A DNA stretch of 64,000 nucleotides. Source: an uncultured Methanosarcinales archaeon. GTDB taxonomy: Archaea; Halobacteriota; Methanosarcinia; Methanotrichales; Methanotrichaceae. Of the stretch, positions 51,566 to 60,654 are shown in pieces (within the stretch, counting starts at the first letter, position 1; each line of letters begins with the position of its first letter). The notes under the pieces were generated by a model. The model made no database searches. It saw nothing but the letters and a program-made list of their open reading frames with translations, and was not told the DNA's origin. A program made the position numbers and the translations under genes. The DNA is taken from positions 1 to 64,000 of the forward strand of contig CAIQHB010000050.1 in NCBI GenBank assembly GCA_903871465.1, read 5' to 3'.

Positions 51566-52000
51566 TTACATCAGGCCGATCTGCCTCATCAACTCCATCT
51601 TGTCGTAGAAGAGCTTCTCCTCAACGATCTCTCTGTCGATCCAATGTGCTACTGTGCAAAACTCGACATTGAATTTTTTACCTGTAGGCGCAATCTCTTT
51701 CCCATCAGCACCTGTCATTGGGCCCTTGAAGGTGCCGGTAAACTCGGCTACGGAGCAGGTCCAGTCGCCTTGCCCGAAAAGCACTTTATAGGGAGTATTT
51801 CCCACATGGTTGTCCGGAAATATCTTGAAGAAGGCTATCGCTTCCTCTTTATGAGAGGGGCGTCCTTTGGTCGGTTCAGGCTGTCCCGGCCAGAATACTT
51901 TCACCAGAGAGGCATGCCGCTTCTCAAAAGTCTCCCAGTCCTGGGAATTCCAAGCATCATCCAATGTTTTCATCAATTTCAAATTCTCTTCAACGCTCAT
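51566..52000 (-). CDS. SnoaL-like ester cyclase family protein
   Basis: A 144-residue cone-shaped SnoaL/NTF2-like protein: ENLKLMKTLDDAWNSQDWETFEKRHA, GRPSHKEEAIAFFKIFPDNHV and CSVAEFTGTFKGPM. Ester cyclase relatives act on polyketides, but most members are uncharacterised, so the activity here is open. It has no signal peptide and stands alone. Confidence 0.85.
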   Translation of the reverse strand: MSVEENLKLMKTLDDAWNSQDWETFEKRHASLVKVFWPGQPEPTKGRPSHKEEAIAFFKIFPDNHVGNTPYKVLFGQGDWTCSVAEFTGTFKGPMTGADGKEIAPTGKKFNVEFCTVAHWIDREIVEEKLFYDKMELMRQIGLM

Positions 52001-52169
52001 TCAGATCACTTTAATCTCCTATCACTCGATTCAGTTCGCCAAAACATTTTTGTTCCTGTTTTGGTCCTTATTTTGTTATTATTGTTCATATCTTAGTGTC
52101 CCCCTTTTTGTTTAAGGTTATCGGCCTTATGGTAGGGGGCGCATAACAGTCCATTGAATAGTGACTTGA

Positions 52170-52958
52170 TCAGATCTCGAACTCGTAAGCTCCCATACCC
52201 AGATCTCCCCACTGCCAGCTGCGGTGGAGGACCTTGCCTCTAGCTCCGGTTCCAGCAGCTCCGAACGCTGTCAAGAGAGGCATTAAATGATCCGGGTAGG
52301 GATGAGCTCTCTCTGGAAAGGGCGCCGCCGTTCGATAATTCAAAAGGCCAGCTTTGTCGCCCTGGCTTACTGCTTTTGTTAGCCAGTCGTCAAACTCCAG
52401 CGCCCAGCCATCCGTGACCGCCCCCGGGGACAGCTCTGCATAACCCAGAGGGTGAACAGCGCCTCCACTACCCAAAATTAAGACGCCATCCTCTCGCAGA
52501 GCAGCCAGGGCCTGACCGAGGGAGTAATGCCGTTCCGGGTTCAGTCCCATTTGGATGGAGAGCTGAATTACAGGCATATCCGCCTCCGGAAACATGAGCC
52601 GCATGGGCACCCAGGCGCCATGATCGAGGCCGCGTTTGCGGTCCATATCACAAGCAATCCCAGCATCACTGAGCAATCCTGCCACTCGCCCGGCAAGGTT
52701 GGGATCGCCATGGGCAGGATATTTTATTTGGTACAATTGGGAGGGAAATCCAGAGAAGTCGTGGATGGTCTCCAGCTCTCTTGTGGCGGTGACGGCCGTC
52801 TCCTCAGTCGCCCAGTGGGCTGATATGCACAACACCGCCTCAATATTGCGGTATTTCTCACCCAGATCCGCCAGAAACCACCTGGCTGGGATGTCTTCCA
52901 GCGACAATGTCGGCGCGCCATGAGAGACGAATACCGTTGCTATTTGATGTTTGCTCAT
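52170..52958 (-). CDS. Extradiol dioxygenase family protein, YgiD/DODA (LigB) type
   Basis: The 262-residue protein resembles 4,5-DOPA extradiol dioxygenase-like proteins: VFVSHGAPTLSLED (metal His), CISAHWATEE (second His), GLDHGAWVPMRLMFPEADMPVIQLSIQ and LILGSGGAVHPLGY. The metal-ligand His residues are present. In an anaerobe an oxygenase role is doubtful; detoxification or a different reaction is possible. It lies alone with its own promoter region. Confidence 0.9.
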   Translation of the reverse strand: MSKHQIATVFVSHGAPTLSLEDIPARWFLADLGEKYRNIEAVLCISAHWATEETAVTATRELETIHDFSGFPSQLYQIKYPAHGDPNLAGRVAGLLSDAGIACDMDRKRGLDHGAWVPMRLMFPEADMPVIQLSIQMGLNPERHYSLGQALAALREDGVLILGSGGAVHPLGYAELSPGAVTDGWALEFDDWLTKAVSQGDKAGLLNYRTAAPFPERAHPYPDHLMPLLTAFGAAGTGARGKVLHRSWQWGDLGMGAYEFEI

Positions 52959-53104
52959 AAGTATACACCTTGCAGACCTTTATTCGTATCTTCTGTCTTC
53001 TATTGTCGGATTGAGTTCATCATCAATAGATCTTCCTCTCTGTTTTTGACGAAACTATTTAATGCCGGAAGGACTACCTGGTACCCTCAAGAAAGGTGAA
53101 GATT

Positions 53105-53476
53105 ATGATTCATCCTGATCGCGTATTCTCCTTCAAGGAGCTCGAAAGTGAGGAAGATCTGGTAGAGGCATTGATCAATCACAAGTGGCCCGTCTGCTAT
53201 GGCTTCTATTACGGAAATCTGCTCTACCTGGGCGATGGCGAGAGCGAGGACTATCCCGAATACGCCGTCATGACTATCGACAAGACGGAAGGCCATCATG
53301 GGGTTCATGGCCGCGAGGTGGGGAGGATCAAGCCCAAGGGCATGTCACCAGAAGAGGCGCATAAGTTCATCCAGGAGATGAATGCAGGCCATTACAGCAG
53401 CGAGAATCCTGTCCAGATAGAGGCAGAGCCGATATGGCATCATAGCTGCCAGTTCTGCCGGCTGGAAGAGGAGTGA
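53105..53476 (+). CDS. Hypothetical acidic protein with C-terminal Cys/His pair
   Basis: Not recognised. The 123-residue protein is acidic and soluble, and ends with HHSCQFCRLEEE, a possible metal or redox site. The ribosome site AGGTGA 4 bases before the ATG at 53105 favours that start over the GTG at 53096, which would be part of the site itself. Confidence 0.7.
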   Translation: MIHPDRVFSFKELESEEDLVEALINHKWPVCYGFYYGNLLYLGDGESEDYPEYAVMTIDKTEGHHGVHGREVGRIKPKGMSPEEAHKFIQEMNAGHYSSENPVQIEAEPIWHHSCQFCRLEEE

Positions 53477-53807
53477 ACGAGCCTGTCATAGTCGCCTCTT
53501 TGCCAGATTCCAATTCCCGATTTTGTGAATTGTCGGCATCTTTGCATTTTCACGACGAACTTGTGGTGATATACCGAAAAGAGGTGCCGCAACCAGGGAT
53601 TATCTAGTTTGGCAAACAAGCCTGAATCAGATTCTGCGCATTGCAACGCTTCTCGGTGAATTGAAGCCCTGTTTTGGACTCCTTTGCTCCACTGGAGATA
53701 AAAAGCCAGCTGTTTTCCTCGTCATCTAGATAAAATTAATATAATGGTATTCGGAATAACAATATAACCAAATAGAGTTGACCGGTCGGGAAGCACGGAG
53801 GGATTTA
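53477..53807. promoter_or_regulatory. Intergenic region with MC1 promoter
   Basis: No gene is seen. A TATA-like AAATTAATATAATGG lies near 53733-53747, about 60-75 bases before the MC1 start. The ribosome site GGAGGGA lies 5 bases before that start. Confidence 0.4.
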
Positions 53808-54080
53808 ATGGCTGAGACAAGGAATTTCGCACTTAGAGACAAAAAAGGTAATGAGATTGGTGTCTTTACGGGAAAGCAGCCGAGACAGGCAGCATTGAAG
53901 GCAGCCAATAGAGGTCACACGGACATAAGGCTTCGAGAGCGCGGCACAAAGAAGGTGCACATATTCGTAGGCGAGAGAGTTCAGGTAAAGAAGCCCAAAG
54001 GGGCGCCCGCCTGGATGCCGGATGAGATATGGAAGCCGAGAGTGAAGAAAACCGGTGTTGAGAAGCTGGATGAGCTGTAG
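53808..54080 (+). CDS. mc1: Chromosomal protein MC1
   Basis: A small monomeric DNA-bending protein that compacts the chromosome in Methanosarcinales and haloarchaea. The 90-residue protein matches MC1 throughout: TRNFALRDKKGNEIGVFTGKQPRQAALKAANRG, TDIRLRERGTKKVHIF and KPKGAPAWMPDEIWKPRVKK. GGAGGGA fixes the start at 53808. It is expected to be highly expressed. Confidence 0.96.
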   Translation: MAETRNFALRDKKGNEIGVFTGKQPRQAALKAANRGHTDIRLRERGTKKVHIFVGERVQVKKPKGAPAWMPDEIWKPRVKKTGVEKLDEL

Positions 54081-54307
54081 AGCCTATATTTTTTCTTGAA
54101 GAGAGGCGAGGACTCGCAAGGCGTGAGCCTTTCGAGATAAATTTCCCTGTCACTTCTCTTTTTGCGGTGGGATTTGTAAAATACATATTCTATCAACTCT
54201 CCAGGAGCCCCGGGAAGCCACGCCTTCCGTTCCATAGCTCCCTCGCTCCACTTGAGCGAAGTGCCGGACAGAGGATCTCTCTGCACTGCAAATCGTACTC
54301 ATCATCT

Positions 54308-54588
54308 TATTTTCCAGCCCTCATGATTAAGATTGATTACTATCAACAATATCGATAATACCGGTATTACTACGACGACTATTCCGGAGGAAGAATGTGC
54401 CCGCTGCACATTTAATTAAACTTAAATAGTTAAAAATACTAGTGATCTATTGGAGCCTCCGATGAGTTGCCATCCCTTACATCTCGAAGGCTCACGCCCC
54501 CATTACTTCTTCTAACCGCCTCAACAAATTTCCTCTTGGCAGCCAAAGCCGATTTCGCCTCAACTGACTCTATGAATCCAGAGTGTTT
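54308..54588. repeat. 281-bp direct repeat, copy 1
   Basis: Copy 1 matches 54680-54960 with a constant offset of 372 bases and no insertions or deletions, differing by scattered substitutions. It contains AT-rich sequence and most of a short minus-strand frame. Confidence 0.95.
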
Positions 54589-54609
54589 CCCATGCAAATC
54601 AATTTTCAT
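54439..54609 (-). CDS. Possible 56-residue basic protein inside the duplicated segment
   Basis: An open minus-strand frame from ATG at 54609 to TAG at 54439. The product reads as a basic helix (AKSALAAKRKFVEAVRRSNGG) with an acidic tail. No family is recognised. Substitutions between the two copies partly conserve the reading frame, and copy 2 is broken by a stop, which suggests it was once a gene. It might be a relic antitoxin or regulatory peptide; that is a guess. Confidence 0.35.
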   Translation of the reverse strand: MKIDLHGKHSGFIESVEAKSALAAKRKFVEAVRRSNGGVSLRDVRDGNSSEAPIDH

Positions 54610-54679
54610 GATGTCAAAACATTTCGATTTTCATTTGCCACGTGTGAGTCCCTCCCTAGGATCACGGGAGTTTCAGTCC

Positions 54680-54960
54680 TATTTTCCAGCTCTCATGATT
54701 AAGATTGATTACTATCAACAATATCGATAATACCGGTATTACTACGACGACTATTCCAGAGGAAGAATGTGCCCGCTGCACATTTAATTAAACTTAAATA
54801 GTTAAAAATACTAGTAATCTATTGGAGCCTTCGATGAGTTGCCATCCCTTGCCTCTCGAAGGCTCACGCCCCCATTACTTCTTCTAATCATCTCAACAAA
54901 TTTCCTCTTGGCAGCCAAAGCCTATTTCTCCTCCACTGCCTCCATGAAACCCGGGTGTTT
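54680..54960. repeat. 281-bp direct repeat, copy 2
   Basis: The second copy of the segment ends 2 bases before the ATG of the ornithine cyclodeaminase/alanine dehydrogenase gene, so the 5' region of that gene is duplicated sequence. Confidence 0.95.
54811..54960 (-). pseudogene. Broken second copy of the 56-residue frame
   Basis: The frame corresponds to 54439-54588 but has an in-frame TAG after the GFMEAVEEK segment and has lost the start codon. The later part (ALAAKRKFVEMIRRSNGGVSL) is still recognisable. Confidence 0.5.
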
Positions 54961-54962
54961 AA

Positions 54963-55943
54963 ATGGAAGTACTCTGGCTCACAGAGGAGACCGTGAGGTC
55001 GCTCTTGACCATGGATGAGGCAATTATTGCCGTAGAGAAGGCCTTCCAGGATCACGGAATGGGTCAGACTCAGATGCCTCCCAAGTCCTATCTCTACTTC
55101 TCCAGATATGACGGAGACCTGAGAACCATGCCCGCCTATCTGGAGGGGCAGGACCTGGCCGGGGTGAAGATCGTCAATGTTCATCCCAGGAATCCGGAAA
55201 TAGGGCTTCCTACCGTTATGGCTCTACTGGTGTTGAACTCTTCCCAGACGGGCGCACCTCTTGCCATCATGGGCGCGACCTATCTCACCAGCATGCGCAC
55301 GGGCGCAGCAGGCGCTGTGGCCGCCAGAACTCTCGCCCGTCAAAATTCTCATGTGGTGGGTATTATTGGGGCAGGAGTGCAGGCGCGAACACAGCTCTTG
55401 GGCCTGTCCAGACACTTCCATATTGAGCAGGTGATCGTTTCCGACAGCTCCCTGGAAAGAGCGCAGTCCTTTAAAGATGATATCAGACCATACCTTAATT
55501 GCGACTGTCTGACCACCGCGTGTCCAGAGGATGCCTGCCAATGCGATATTCTGGTTACTACCACTCCCTCGCGCCGTCCCTTGGTCCAGGATAAATGGAT
55601 CAGGGCGGGAACTCATATCAATGCCATTGGTGCCGATGCCCGGGGTAAACAAGAGCTGGAGTCGTCTTTGACCAAGAGGGCCAAAGTTGTTGTAGACGAT
55701 TTGACCCAGGCAGTACATTCCGGCGAAGTGAATGTTCCCATCACAGAAGGACTGATGGCGCCCCAGGATATCTACGCCCAGATAGGCGAAATCCTGACCG
55801 GCAAAAAAGAGGGCCGCGTCAGCGACGAAGAGATCACCATCTTCGACTCCACGGGCCTCGCCATCCAGGATGTGGCGGCGGGAAATGCCGTTTATAAAAA
55901 AGCTCTAGATACGGGTTTGGGGATGAGGTTGAAGCTGGCTTGA
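54963..55943 (+). CDS. Ornithine cyclodeaminase/mu-crystallin family, alanine dehydrogenase-like
   Basis: An NAD(P)-dependent enzyme of 326 residues, either ornithine cyclodeaminase or the archaeal alanine dehydrogenase of the same fold. Features: MPPKSYLYF, MPAYLEGQDLAGVKIVNVHP, GATYLTSMRTGAAGAVAARTLA and the Rossmann motif VVGIIGAGVQARTQLLGL (about 127-144), followed by NAIGADARGKQEL. The substrate cannot be told by eye. No ribosome site is seen; the upstream region is the second copy of a 281-bp repeat. Confidence 0.9.
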   Translation: MEVLWLTEETVRSLLTMDEAIIAVEKAFQDHGMGQTQMPPKSYLYFSRYDGDLRTMPAYLEGQDLAGVKIVNVHPRNPEIGLPTVMALLVLNSSQTGAPLAIMGATYLTSMRTGAAGAVAARTLARQNSHVVGIIGAGVQARTQLLGLSRHFHIEQVIVSDSSLERAQSFKDDIRPYLNCDCLTTACPEDACQCDILVTTTPSRRPLVQDKWIRAGTHINAIGADARGKQELESSLTKRAKVVVDDLTQAVHSGEVNVPITEGLMAPQDIYAQIGEILTGKKEGRVSDEEITIFDSTGLAIQDVAAGNAVYKKALDTGLGMRLKLA

Positions 55944-56057
55944 ATTGATGGGCGAAGACGACCATAATTTGAAAGATCGATGGGGAATGGCCGCAGACGG
56001 ATATGAGGCAACCCCGACAAACGTCGGAAGGCAATAAGGTCAATCAAGGTGGAAACA

Positions 56058-56555
56058 ATGGCAAGGAACAATACAAGGATTACAGCTGAACCCGGAAAAC
56101 AGGAGATCATTATCGAGAGGGAATTTGCGGCACCGCGCGAGCTGGTGTTCAAAGCATTTAACGATCCGCTGCTTTATGTGCAATGGCTTGGACCACGCGG
56201 CCTCGTAATGACACTTGAGACGTTTGAGCCAAGAGACGGAGGTTCGTGGCGCTACATTCAGAAAGACGCAAATGGAAATGAGTATGCATTTCACGGAGTG
56301 AATCACGAAGTCTTACCACCTGAACGAATTATTGGCACATTTGAATTCGAAGGGCTGCCGGAAAAAGGACATGTCATCCTCCAGATGGCGCGGTTTGAGG
56401 AGTTGTCAGGCAATAGAACAAAGATGACGTCGCAATCCGTATTCCTGTCGGTTGCAGACCGTGACGGCATGCTCCAAAGCGGCATGGAAGTGGGAGTCAA
56501 TGATTCTTACGACCGTCTCGATGAGCTGCTGAAGAAGATGCAAAATAGAATTTAG
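56058..56555 (+). CDS. SRPBCC (AHSA1-type START-like) domain protein
   Basis: A 165-residue AHSA1-like protein: [73 protein letters not shown] and a C-terminal helix [21 protein letters not shown]. The fold has a hydrophobic ligand pocket; the role is unknown. The ribosome site AAGGTGG lies just before the ATG at 56058, so the in-frame GTG at 56049 is less likely. Confidence 0.88.
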   Translation: MARNNTRITAEPGKQEIIIEREFAAPRELVFKAFNDPLLYVQWLGPRGLVMTLETFEPRDGGSWRYIQKDANGNEYAFHGVNHEVLPPERIIGTFEFEGLPEKGHVILQMARFEELSGNRTKMTSQSVFLSVADRDGMLQSGMEVGVNDSYDRLDELLKKMQNRI

Positions 56556-56903
56556 ATTAAGGCGAAGACTAATTTAATAAATTTATATTTATCAATGTAT
56601 GAACAGGATATTGGAACCTCCTTTCGGGAAGCCTCCTTCGTCGCTTGCCAAGATCGGGGCCCGGTCGTCACCATCCAGCAGCGGGCACTAAAGACATCGA
56701 TTTGCCCCGTTTCTGTTCTCCCTTTTTGAGAAGTTCTCCCCCAGATTTCTTTCACCGAAATCCTTAAGTATCGGCAATTGACGTTAGTACATAGGCGAAA
56801 GTCGATGGCCAATCTTGATCCCTCCCATGTGCTGAAGACTTTTGCCTCCCTCCTTATTCATTGATATTTCTGGAAACACCGAACTTATGGGCTTTGCGTA
56901 GGA
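56556..56903. other. Intergenic region, nothing recognised
   Basis: An 86-codon minus-strand frame exists, but it lacks recognisable pattern and a ribosome site. I see no RNA gene or repeat. Confidence 0.3.
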
Positions 56904-57827
56904 TCAGAGTCCACTCGCCAGTGGTAGGATCGTCTTCAGCAGCACAGCGACGATTATGGCCATGAAGAGCACGGCGCGGTAGTTGGCAGACTGATAAAAT
57001 AGCATGTCACCCCTTTTTGCCGTTGGATGGCAGACGAAGTCCAGAGTCTGCCGAATCTGCCAGCCACCTGCAATGACGGCTATGAAAAGGTAGAGCCATC
57101 CGAGATCGGCCGAAAGTCCCAGCGAAAGAGAAAGAAGGACGCCGATCAGCCAGAAGACGGCCACCATCTTGGCTGTCGCAGGAATGCCGTATGTGGCGGG
57201 CATGGTCGGAATTCCTTCTTCTTTGTCACCGGCTACATCGCGCGAGGCATCACAGTTGGTGAAGCCCCAATCGGTGATGCCGATCATCGCCGCCAGAATC
57301 AGGGAGCCGGGATGAAGGCCGCTGCCTGCCCTGAGCACCCCGGCCGGCTCCATGGCCAGCCAAACACCCAGAGGCACCATCCCAAAGGATAAGCCCACGA
57401 AGATCCAGGAGAAGGGCGTATTTCTCTTGGCCCAGGCGGAGTAGATGGTGATCAAGAGCGTGGCGGCAATGAGGGCCACAAGGCTTTCAGGATTGAGGCT
57501 GAATGCAACCGCTGCGGCAACGAGAAAAAGAAAGAGCGACCAGGCTTGAGCCTCCCTCTTGCCAAGTTTGGCGGATGGAAGAGGTCGATTGGGCATGGCA
57601 ATCCTGTCCACATCGATGTCGCAGCAGTCGTTATAGACATAAGAGCTCGTAATGGCACAGTAAGCACCGACAACGGCCGCAAGAAAAGGCAACAAGGGCG
57701 GGAGCCTTCCCTCCACCGCATAGACGGCCAATAGAGCCGAGGCGGCAGGCATGGCCAGGTCCATCGCAGCTAAGGGCGGACGGAGCAGCTCAATATGCGC
57801 TCTAAATCTGCAGAGGCTTAGATGCAT
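56904..57827 (-). CDS. UbiA-family prenyltransferase
   Basis: A membrane prenyltransferase of 307 residues with eight or nine hydrophobic helices. The two Asp-rich motifs are NDCCDIDVD (66-74) and NCDASRDVAGDKEEG (about 200-215), which hold the magnesium and prenyl diphosphate. Possible substrates include geranylgeranylglyceryl phosphate (lipid synthesis), methanophenazine precursors or haem-like rings; sequence alone does not decide. Its neighbours do not suggest a pathway. Confidence 0.9.
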   Translation of the reverse strand: MHLSLCRFRAHIELLRPPLAAMDLAMPAASALLAVYAVEGRLPPLLPFLAAVVGAYCAITSSYVYNDCCDIDVDRIAMPNRPLPSAKLGKREAQAWSLFLFLVAAAVAFSLNPESLVALIAATLLITIYSAWAKRNTPFSWIFVGLSFGMVPLGVWLAMEPAGVLRAGSGLHPGSLILAAMIGITDWGFTNCDASRDVAGDKEEGIPTMPATYGIPATAKMVAVFWLIGVLLSLSLGLSADLGWLYLFIAVIAGGWQIRQTLDFVCHPTAKRGDMLFYQSANYRAVLFMAIIVAVLLKTILPLASGL

Positions 57828-57887
57828 TGGTGAATGCTTTTGGAACAGGTATTAATCCGGTTTTCGAGTGCTTCATGAAATCATGCC

Positions 57888-58607
57888 TCAGATCATTCCC
57901 TCAAAGAGCTGCAGATGATTCCCGGGATCGGTCAGGAACTCCAGCTGGCCTCTCACTTTTAGCAGTGGATACATCTCCCGGCCTTTAGTCAAGCCGAGTT
58001 TCGCCAATTTTTTGTTGTCGGGCGCCTCGACGCGCCGCAGCTCCACGGCCTCAGGGCAGCGTTCGTTCTTTATCCAGCCATCTTTTGTGAAGAAGTATGC
58101 ACCACCGGCCTTTTCCTTGATAGGACCATAAAGTGAAGAGAAATTCCTGGCCACGTAGTTGGCCATCTTGAGGGTTTTATTGGAGCGATTTATGGTTATA
58201 TGGCCGTAATTTGGCGGCACGAGAACCTTGTCCCCGGCGGAGGCGTGTACTACCACAATATCGCCAAGATCCTGGCTTTGCAGGAGATATAGCGCTTCAC
58301 CCTCCAGAACCTCGTAGAGCTCTGGATAGGTGACGCTGCCTTCAGGCACGAGCGGATGATAATGGCCGGCCGTCTTGATATATTCTCGACCGAGCATGTT
58401 TGGCGGAATGACGGTAATATCGTACCTGAGGCCCTGCTCCTGCAGCTTTTCCCCGTCTCCCCTGCTCAGGAAAAGGTCGCGGTACATGAAATAGAGATCA
58501 AAGTCCTTTGCCCCTGCCAGCCAGCCCTGGTCGAAGATCACTTCGCGCATATCATTGAGCCGGCGAATATCCGGCTCTCGCCTCTTGCCGCCAAACTCCA
58601 GTTCCAT
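57888..58607 (-). CDS. pgiA: Glucose-6-phosphate isomerase, archaeal cupin type
   Basis: Interconverts glucose 6-phosphate and fructose 6-phosphate. The 239-residue cupin has TAGHYHPLVPEGSVTYPELYEVLEGEALYLLQ, giving the His-x-His, Glu and later His (NYGHITIN) metal ligands, plus MELEFGGKRREPDIRRLNDM at the N-terminus. The start at 58607 is supported by GGGGTAAG about 5 bases upstream; the longer frame begins at 58625. It lies upstream of the UbiA gene on the same strand. Confidence 0.95.
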   Translation of the reverse strand: MELEFGGKRREPDIRRLNDMREVIFDQGWLAGAKDFDLYFMYRDLFLSRGDGEKLQEQGLRYDITVIPPNMLGREYIKTAGHYHPLVPEGSVTYPELYEVLEGEALYLLQSQDLGDIVVVHASAGDKVLVPPNYGHITINRSNKTLKMANYVARNFSSLYGPIKEKAGGAYFFTKDGWIKNERCPEAVELRRVEAPDNKKLAKLGLTKGREMYPLLKVRGQLEFLTDPGNHLQLFEGMI

Positions 58608-58778
58608 ATTCTTACCCCATACCAATGAGGATCTCTAAGATTAAATATGATCGTCCTCTTTGGGCTGCTCTTTCAGACAAAAAGATGAGAATAGAAAAAT
58701 TGAAGGCAAAGCTAAAATCGGGCCAAATTAGGATGGCCCCCATTTATTGTGTCTTCAGCCGGACCCTTGAATGCGGCC

Positions 58779-59225
58779 TCAGTAAGCCTCAGGACTATTA
58801 ATGGTAAAGTATTCTGTGAGGATCTTTCTGTAGTCCACTATTACATCCACCTTCCACGTTCCCGGCATTCGAGCAACATCGGTTCCCTTGATCTTGAGAT
58901 TGCTCCAGACGGGCGCCGCCCACATTCCGGTGAATCCATCGATGGGAGGCACATTGCTGAATGACCGGGCATATGTCCTGCCCTCCGGCCAGTACCATCT
59001 CCACTCCACGGTGTGCGGTTTGGCGTCTCGCCAGATCAGCAGCCAGGAAGCTACTTGCTCGTCGTCGGAAGAAAATGTATTAGTCCTGTAGAGCGGCATT
59101 CCGCTCGGGCTAATCTCTTTGGCTATGGTGTGCTCGCTGAGCGGAAAAAACAAGGGATTGGATGCCCCAAGCCCGCCCATGAGCAACAATACCAGTACAA
59201 TTAAAGCTACAACTCTCACTCTCAT
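58779..59225 (-). CDS. Secreted hypothetical protein
   Basis: Not recognised. The 148-residue protein has a signal peptide (about residues 1-21, RVRVVALIVLVLLLMGGLGAS) and a mature part rich in Trp (SWLLIWRD, VEWRWYWPEGRTY, MWAAPVWSN) that looks like a single beta-sandwich domain. A location outside the membrane is expected. The ATG at 59225 is preferred to the GTG at 59231. Confidence 0.7.
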   Translation of the reverse strand: MRVRVVALIVLVLLLMGGLGASNPLFFPLSEHTIAKEISPSGMPLYRTNTFSSDDEQVASWLLIWRDAKPHTVEWRWYWPEGRTYARSFSNVPPIDGFTGMWAAPVWSNLKIKGTDVARMPGTWKVDVIVDYRKILTEYFTINSPEAY

Positions 59226-59360
59226 TGCCACACACCCATTACTTTGGAAGTTTATTGCGTCCCTTATAGTATAATAATTAACAATACCATAAAAAGATGA
59301 CGATTGATATGGACAGGATAGTCTGCTCGCGAGGCTCTTTGGCGGTTCACCAGAAGGAAT

Positions 59361-59391
59361 CGTTCATAGCGACATGAACGCTCTATGAACG
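59361..59391. terminator. Hairpin downstream of the fumarase operon
   Basis: CGTTCATAG (59361-59369) and CTATGAACG (59383-59391) form a perfect 9-bp stem with a 13-base loop that itself contains CATGAACG. It lies about 50-80 bases after the last gene of the minus-strand operon, so a 3'-end or processing signal is plausible. No T-run was seen beside it. Confidence 0.35.
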
Positions 59392-59440
59392 TCTCTTGAC
59401 GCACAAGCAAAACAAATGAATGCCACGCGGCGGCCCAGCT

Positions 59441-60124
59441 CTACGACCTCGTGCGCGGGTCCCGGAAATTGTCCATTTTTTCTGCAAACTCGCCGACAAA
59501 TATAGGAACTATTCCTTTCCTTTTCGCAATCTCTGCCGGAAGGTCATAGATCCTTTTTGCGGCATCAATCACATTTCCATCGCTGGTTGCAACCACGGCT
59601 TCGGAGACTTTGAGAAGGTGGTCGACATTGCCGGCAGTCCTTGCCGTTCCCGGCAGGCCCCGCCCGGCCATCATGCCCCGCACCAATTCTGCCAGCTCTC
59701 CGCTGCGGCTCATCTGCCGGTCCAGCAGCACCTCTACATGGACGGGCTCTGCCTCGGCCAGAAGATCAAGGACATCGGAAAGGGCAGGAGCCGTAAGATG
59801 AGAGATTTTGTAGCTGCTGAAGATCCCTCGCGTGTCGCGCATAAAGCCGTCGTCGCATAAATAGACCGGATATCCTGCCAGAAGGCTCTCTGTGGTGATG
59901 AGAACATTGTAGCCGTCCACGAACACCACGTTTGAGCGTAGCGATTCTGGGCTTTGAGCCTTTGCCCGTCTGAAGTATGCAAGAGTCGCGGCAACGATTA
60001 TTCTTGTGAGCACGAACCTGCTCTCTTCAGGCAAACGGTGGTGATCGCAGACAAAGCGAATGGCTGAGTCCTTGGGGTATCCGCGATTCACAAGATACCT
60101 TGCCTCGTCTGCCGCTCGCCTCAT
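59441..60124 (-). CDS. DUF434 domain protein
   Basis: The 227-residue protein has an N-terminal DUF434 helical region (AADEARYLVNRGYPKDSAIRFVCDHHRLPEESRFVLTR) followed by a PIN-like or nucleotidyl domain: VVFVDGYNVLITTESLLAG, VEVLLDRQMSRSGELAELV and AVVATSDGNVID. The Asp pattern (VDGYN, LDRQ, TSDG) suits a metal-dependent nuclease, but this is an inference. The ATG at 60124 overlaps the fumB stop in ATGA; the frame continues upstream but is coding for fumB there. Last gene of the operon. Confidence 0.8.
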   Translation of the reverse strand: MRRAADEARYLVNRGYPKDSAIRFVCDHHRLPEESRFVLTRIIVAATLAYFRRAKAQSPESLRSNVVFVDGYNVLITTESLLAGYPVYLCDDGFMRDTRGIFSSYKISHLTAPALSDVLDLLAEAEPVHVEVLLDRQMSRSGELAELVRGMMAGRGLPGTARTAGNVDHLLKVSEAVVATSDGNVIDAAKRIYDLPAEIAKRKGIVPIFVGEFAEKMDNFRDPRTRS

Positions 60125-60654
60125 TTCGTCATCTGCTTCTCTGCCGACCGTCTCACATCCTGAAAGAGGTCCTTGCCATAGGAATCCACAGCCACAATCA
60201 TGGGTCCGAACTCCAGAGCCTCGAACTCCCAGATAGACTCCGCCATGCCCAATTCCTGGCAATGCACACCCATAACCCGGAGCTGCAGAGCTGCAGCGGC
60301 GCCGCAGCCTCCAGGATAGGCCAGATAAACGGCCCTGTTCAAAAAAGGAGCACCTGGCAGACCGCCTTTGCCTATGATGGCTCGCACGCCCCGGGCAAGG
60401 ATCTCTTCCGTGTAGCGAGCCATGCGACCGCTGGTGGTCGGCCCGGCTGAGAGAACAGCATTTCCCCGGATAAGCGGACCGCAGTGGTAGATGGCCGCCC
60501 CCTCTAAAGAGATCGGAGCGCCTTTCTCGCGCATGAGGGCGTGAGCTTTGTCGCGCGCCGAAAAGATCATTCCGCTCAGGAATACCACGTCCCCGGCGTT
60601 GAGCTCTTGCACATCCGCTGAGCTTAACGGCGTCCTCAGGTGAAACTCTGTCAC
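60121..60654 (-). CDS. fumB: Fumarate hydratase (class I), beta subunit
   Basis: C-terminal swivelling-domain subunit of the two-subunit iron-sulfur fumarase, which interconverts fumarate and malate in the partial TCA cycle. The 177-residue protein has HCGPL, SAGPTTSGRM (substrate-binding), IGKGGLPG and YPGGCGA. It overlaps fumA by 4 bases and DUF434 by 4 bases. A tartrate dehydratase activity cannot be excluded by sequence. Confidence 0.93.
   Translation of the reverse strand: MTEFHLRTPLSSADVQELNAGDVVFLSGMIFSARDKAHALMREKGAPISLEGAAIYHCGPLIRGNAVLSAGPTTSGRMARYTEEILARGVRAIIGKGGLPGAPFLNRAVYLAYPGGCGAAAALQLRVMGVHCQELGMAESIWEFEALEFGPMIVAVDSYGKDLFQDVRRSAEKQMTK

Noticed and set aside
53778-53807. Upstream extension of the MC1 frame by 10 codons
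   Set aside because: A GGAGGGA ribosome site lies within the extension and the family start is at the internal Met.
56552-56812. 86-codon minus-strand frame after the SRPBCC gene
   Set aside because: Composition is irregular, no ribosome site precedes it and no motif is visible.
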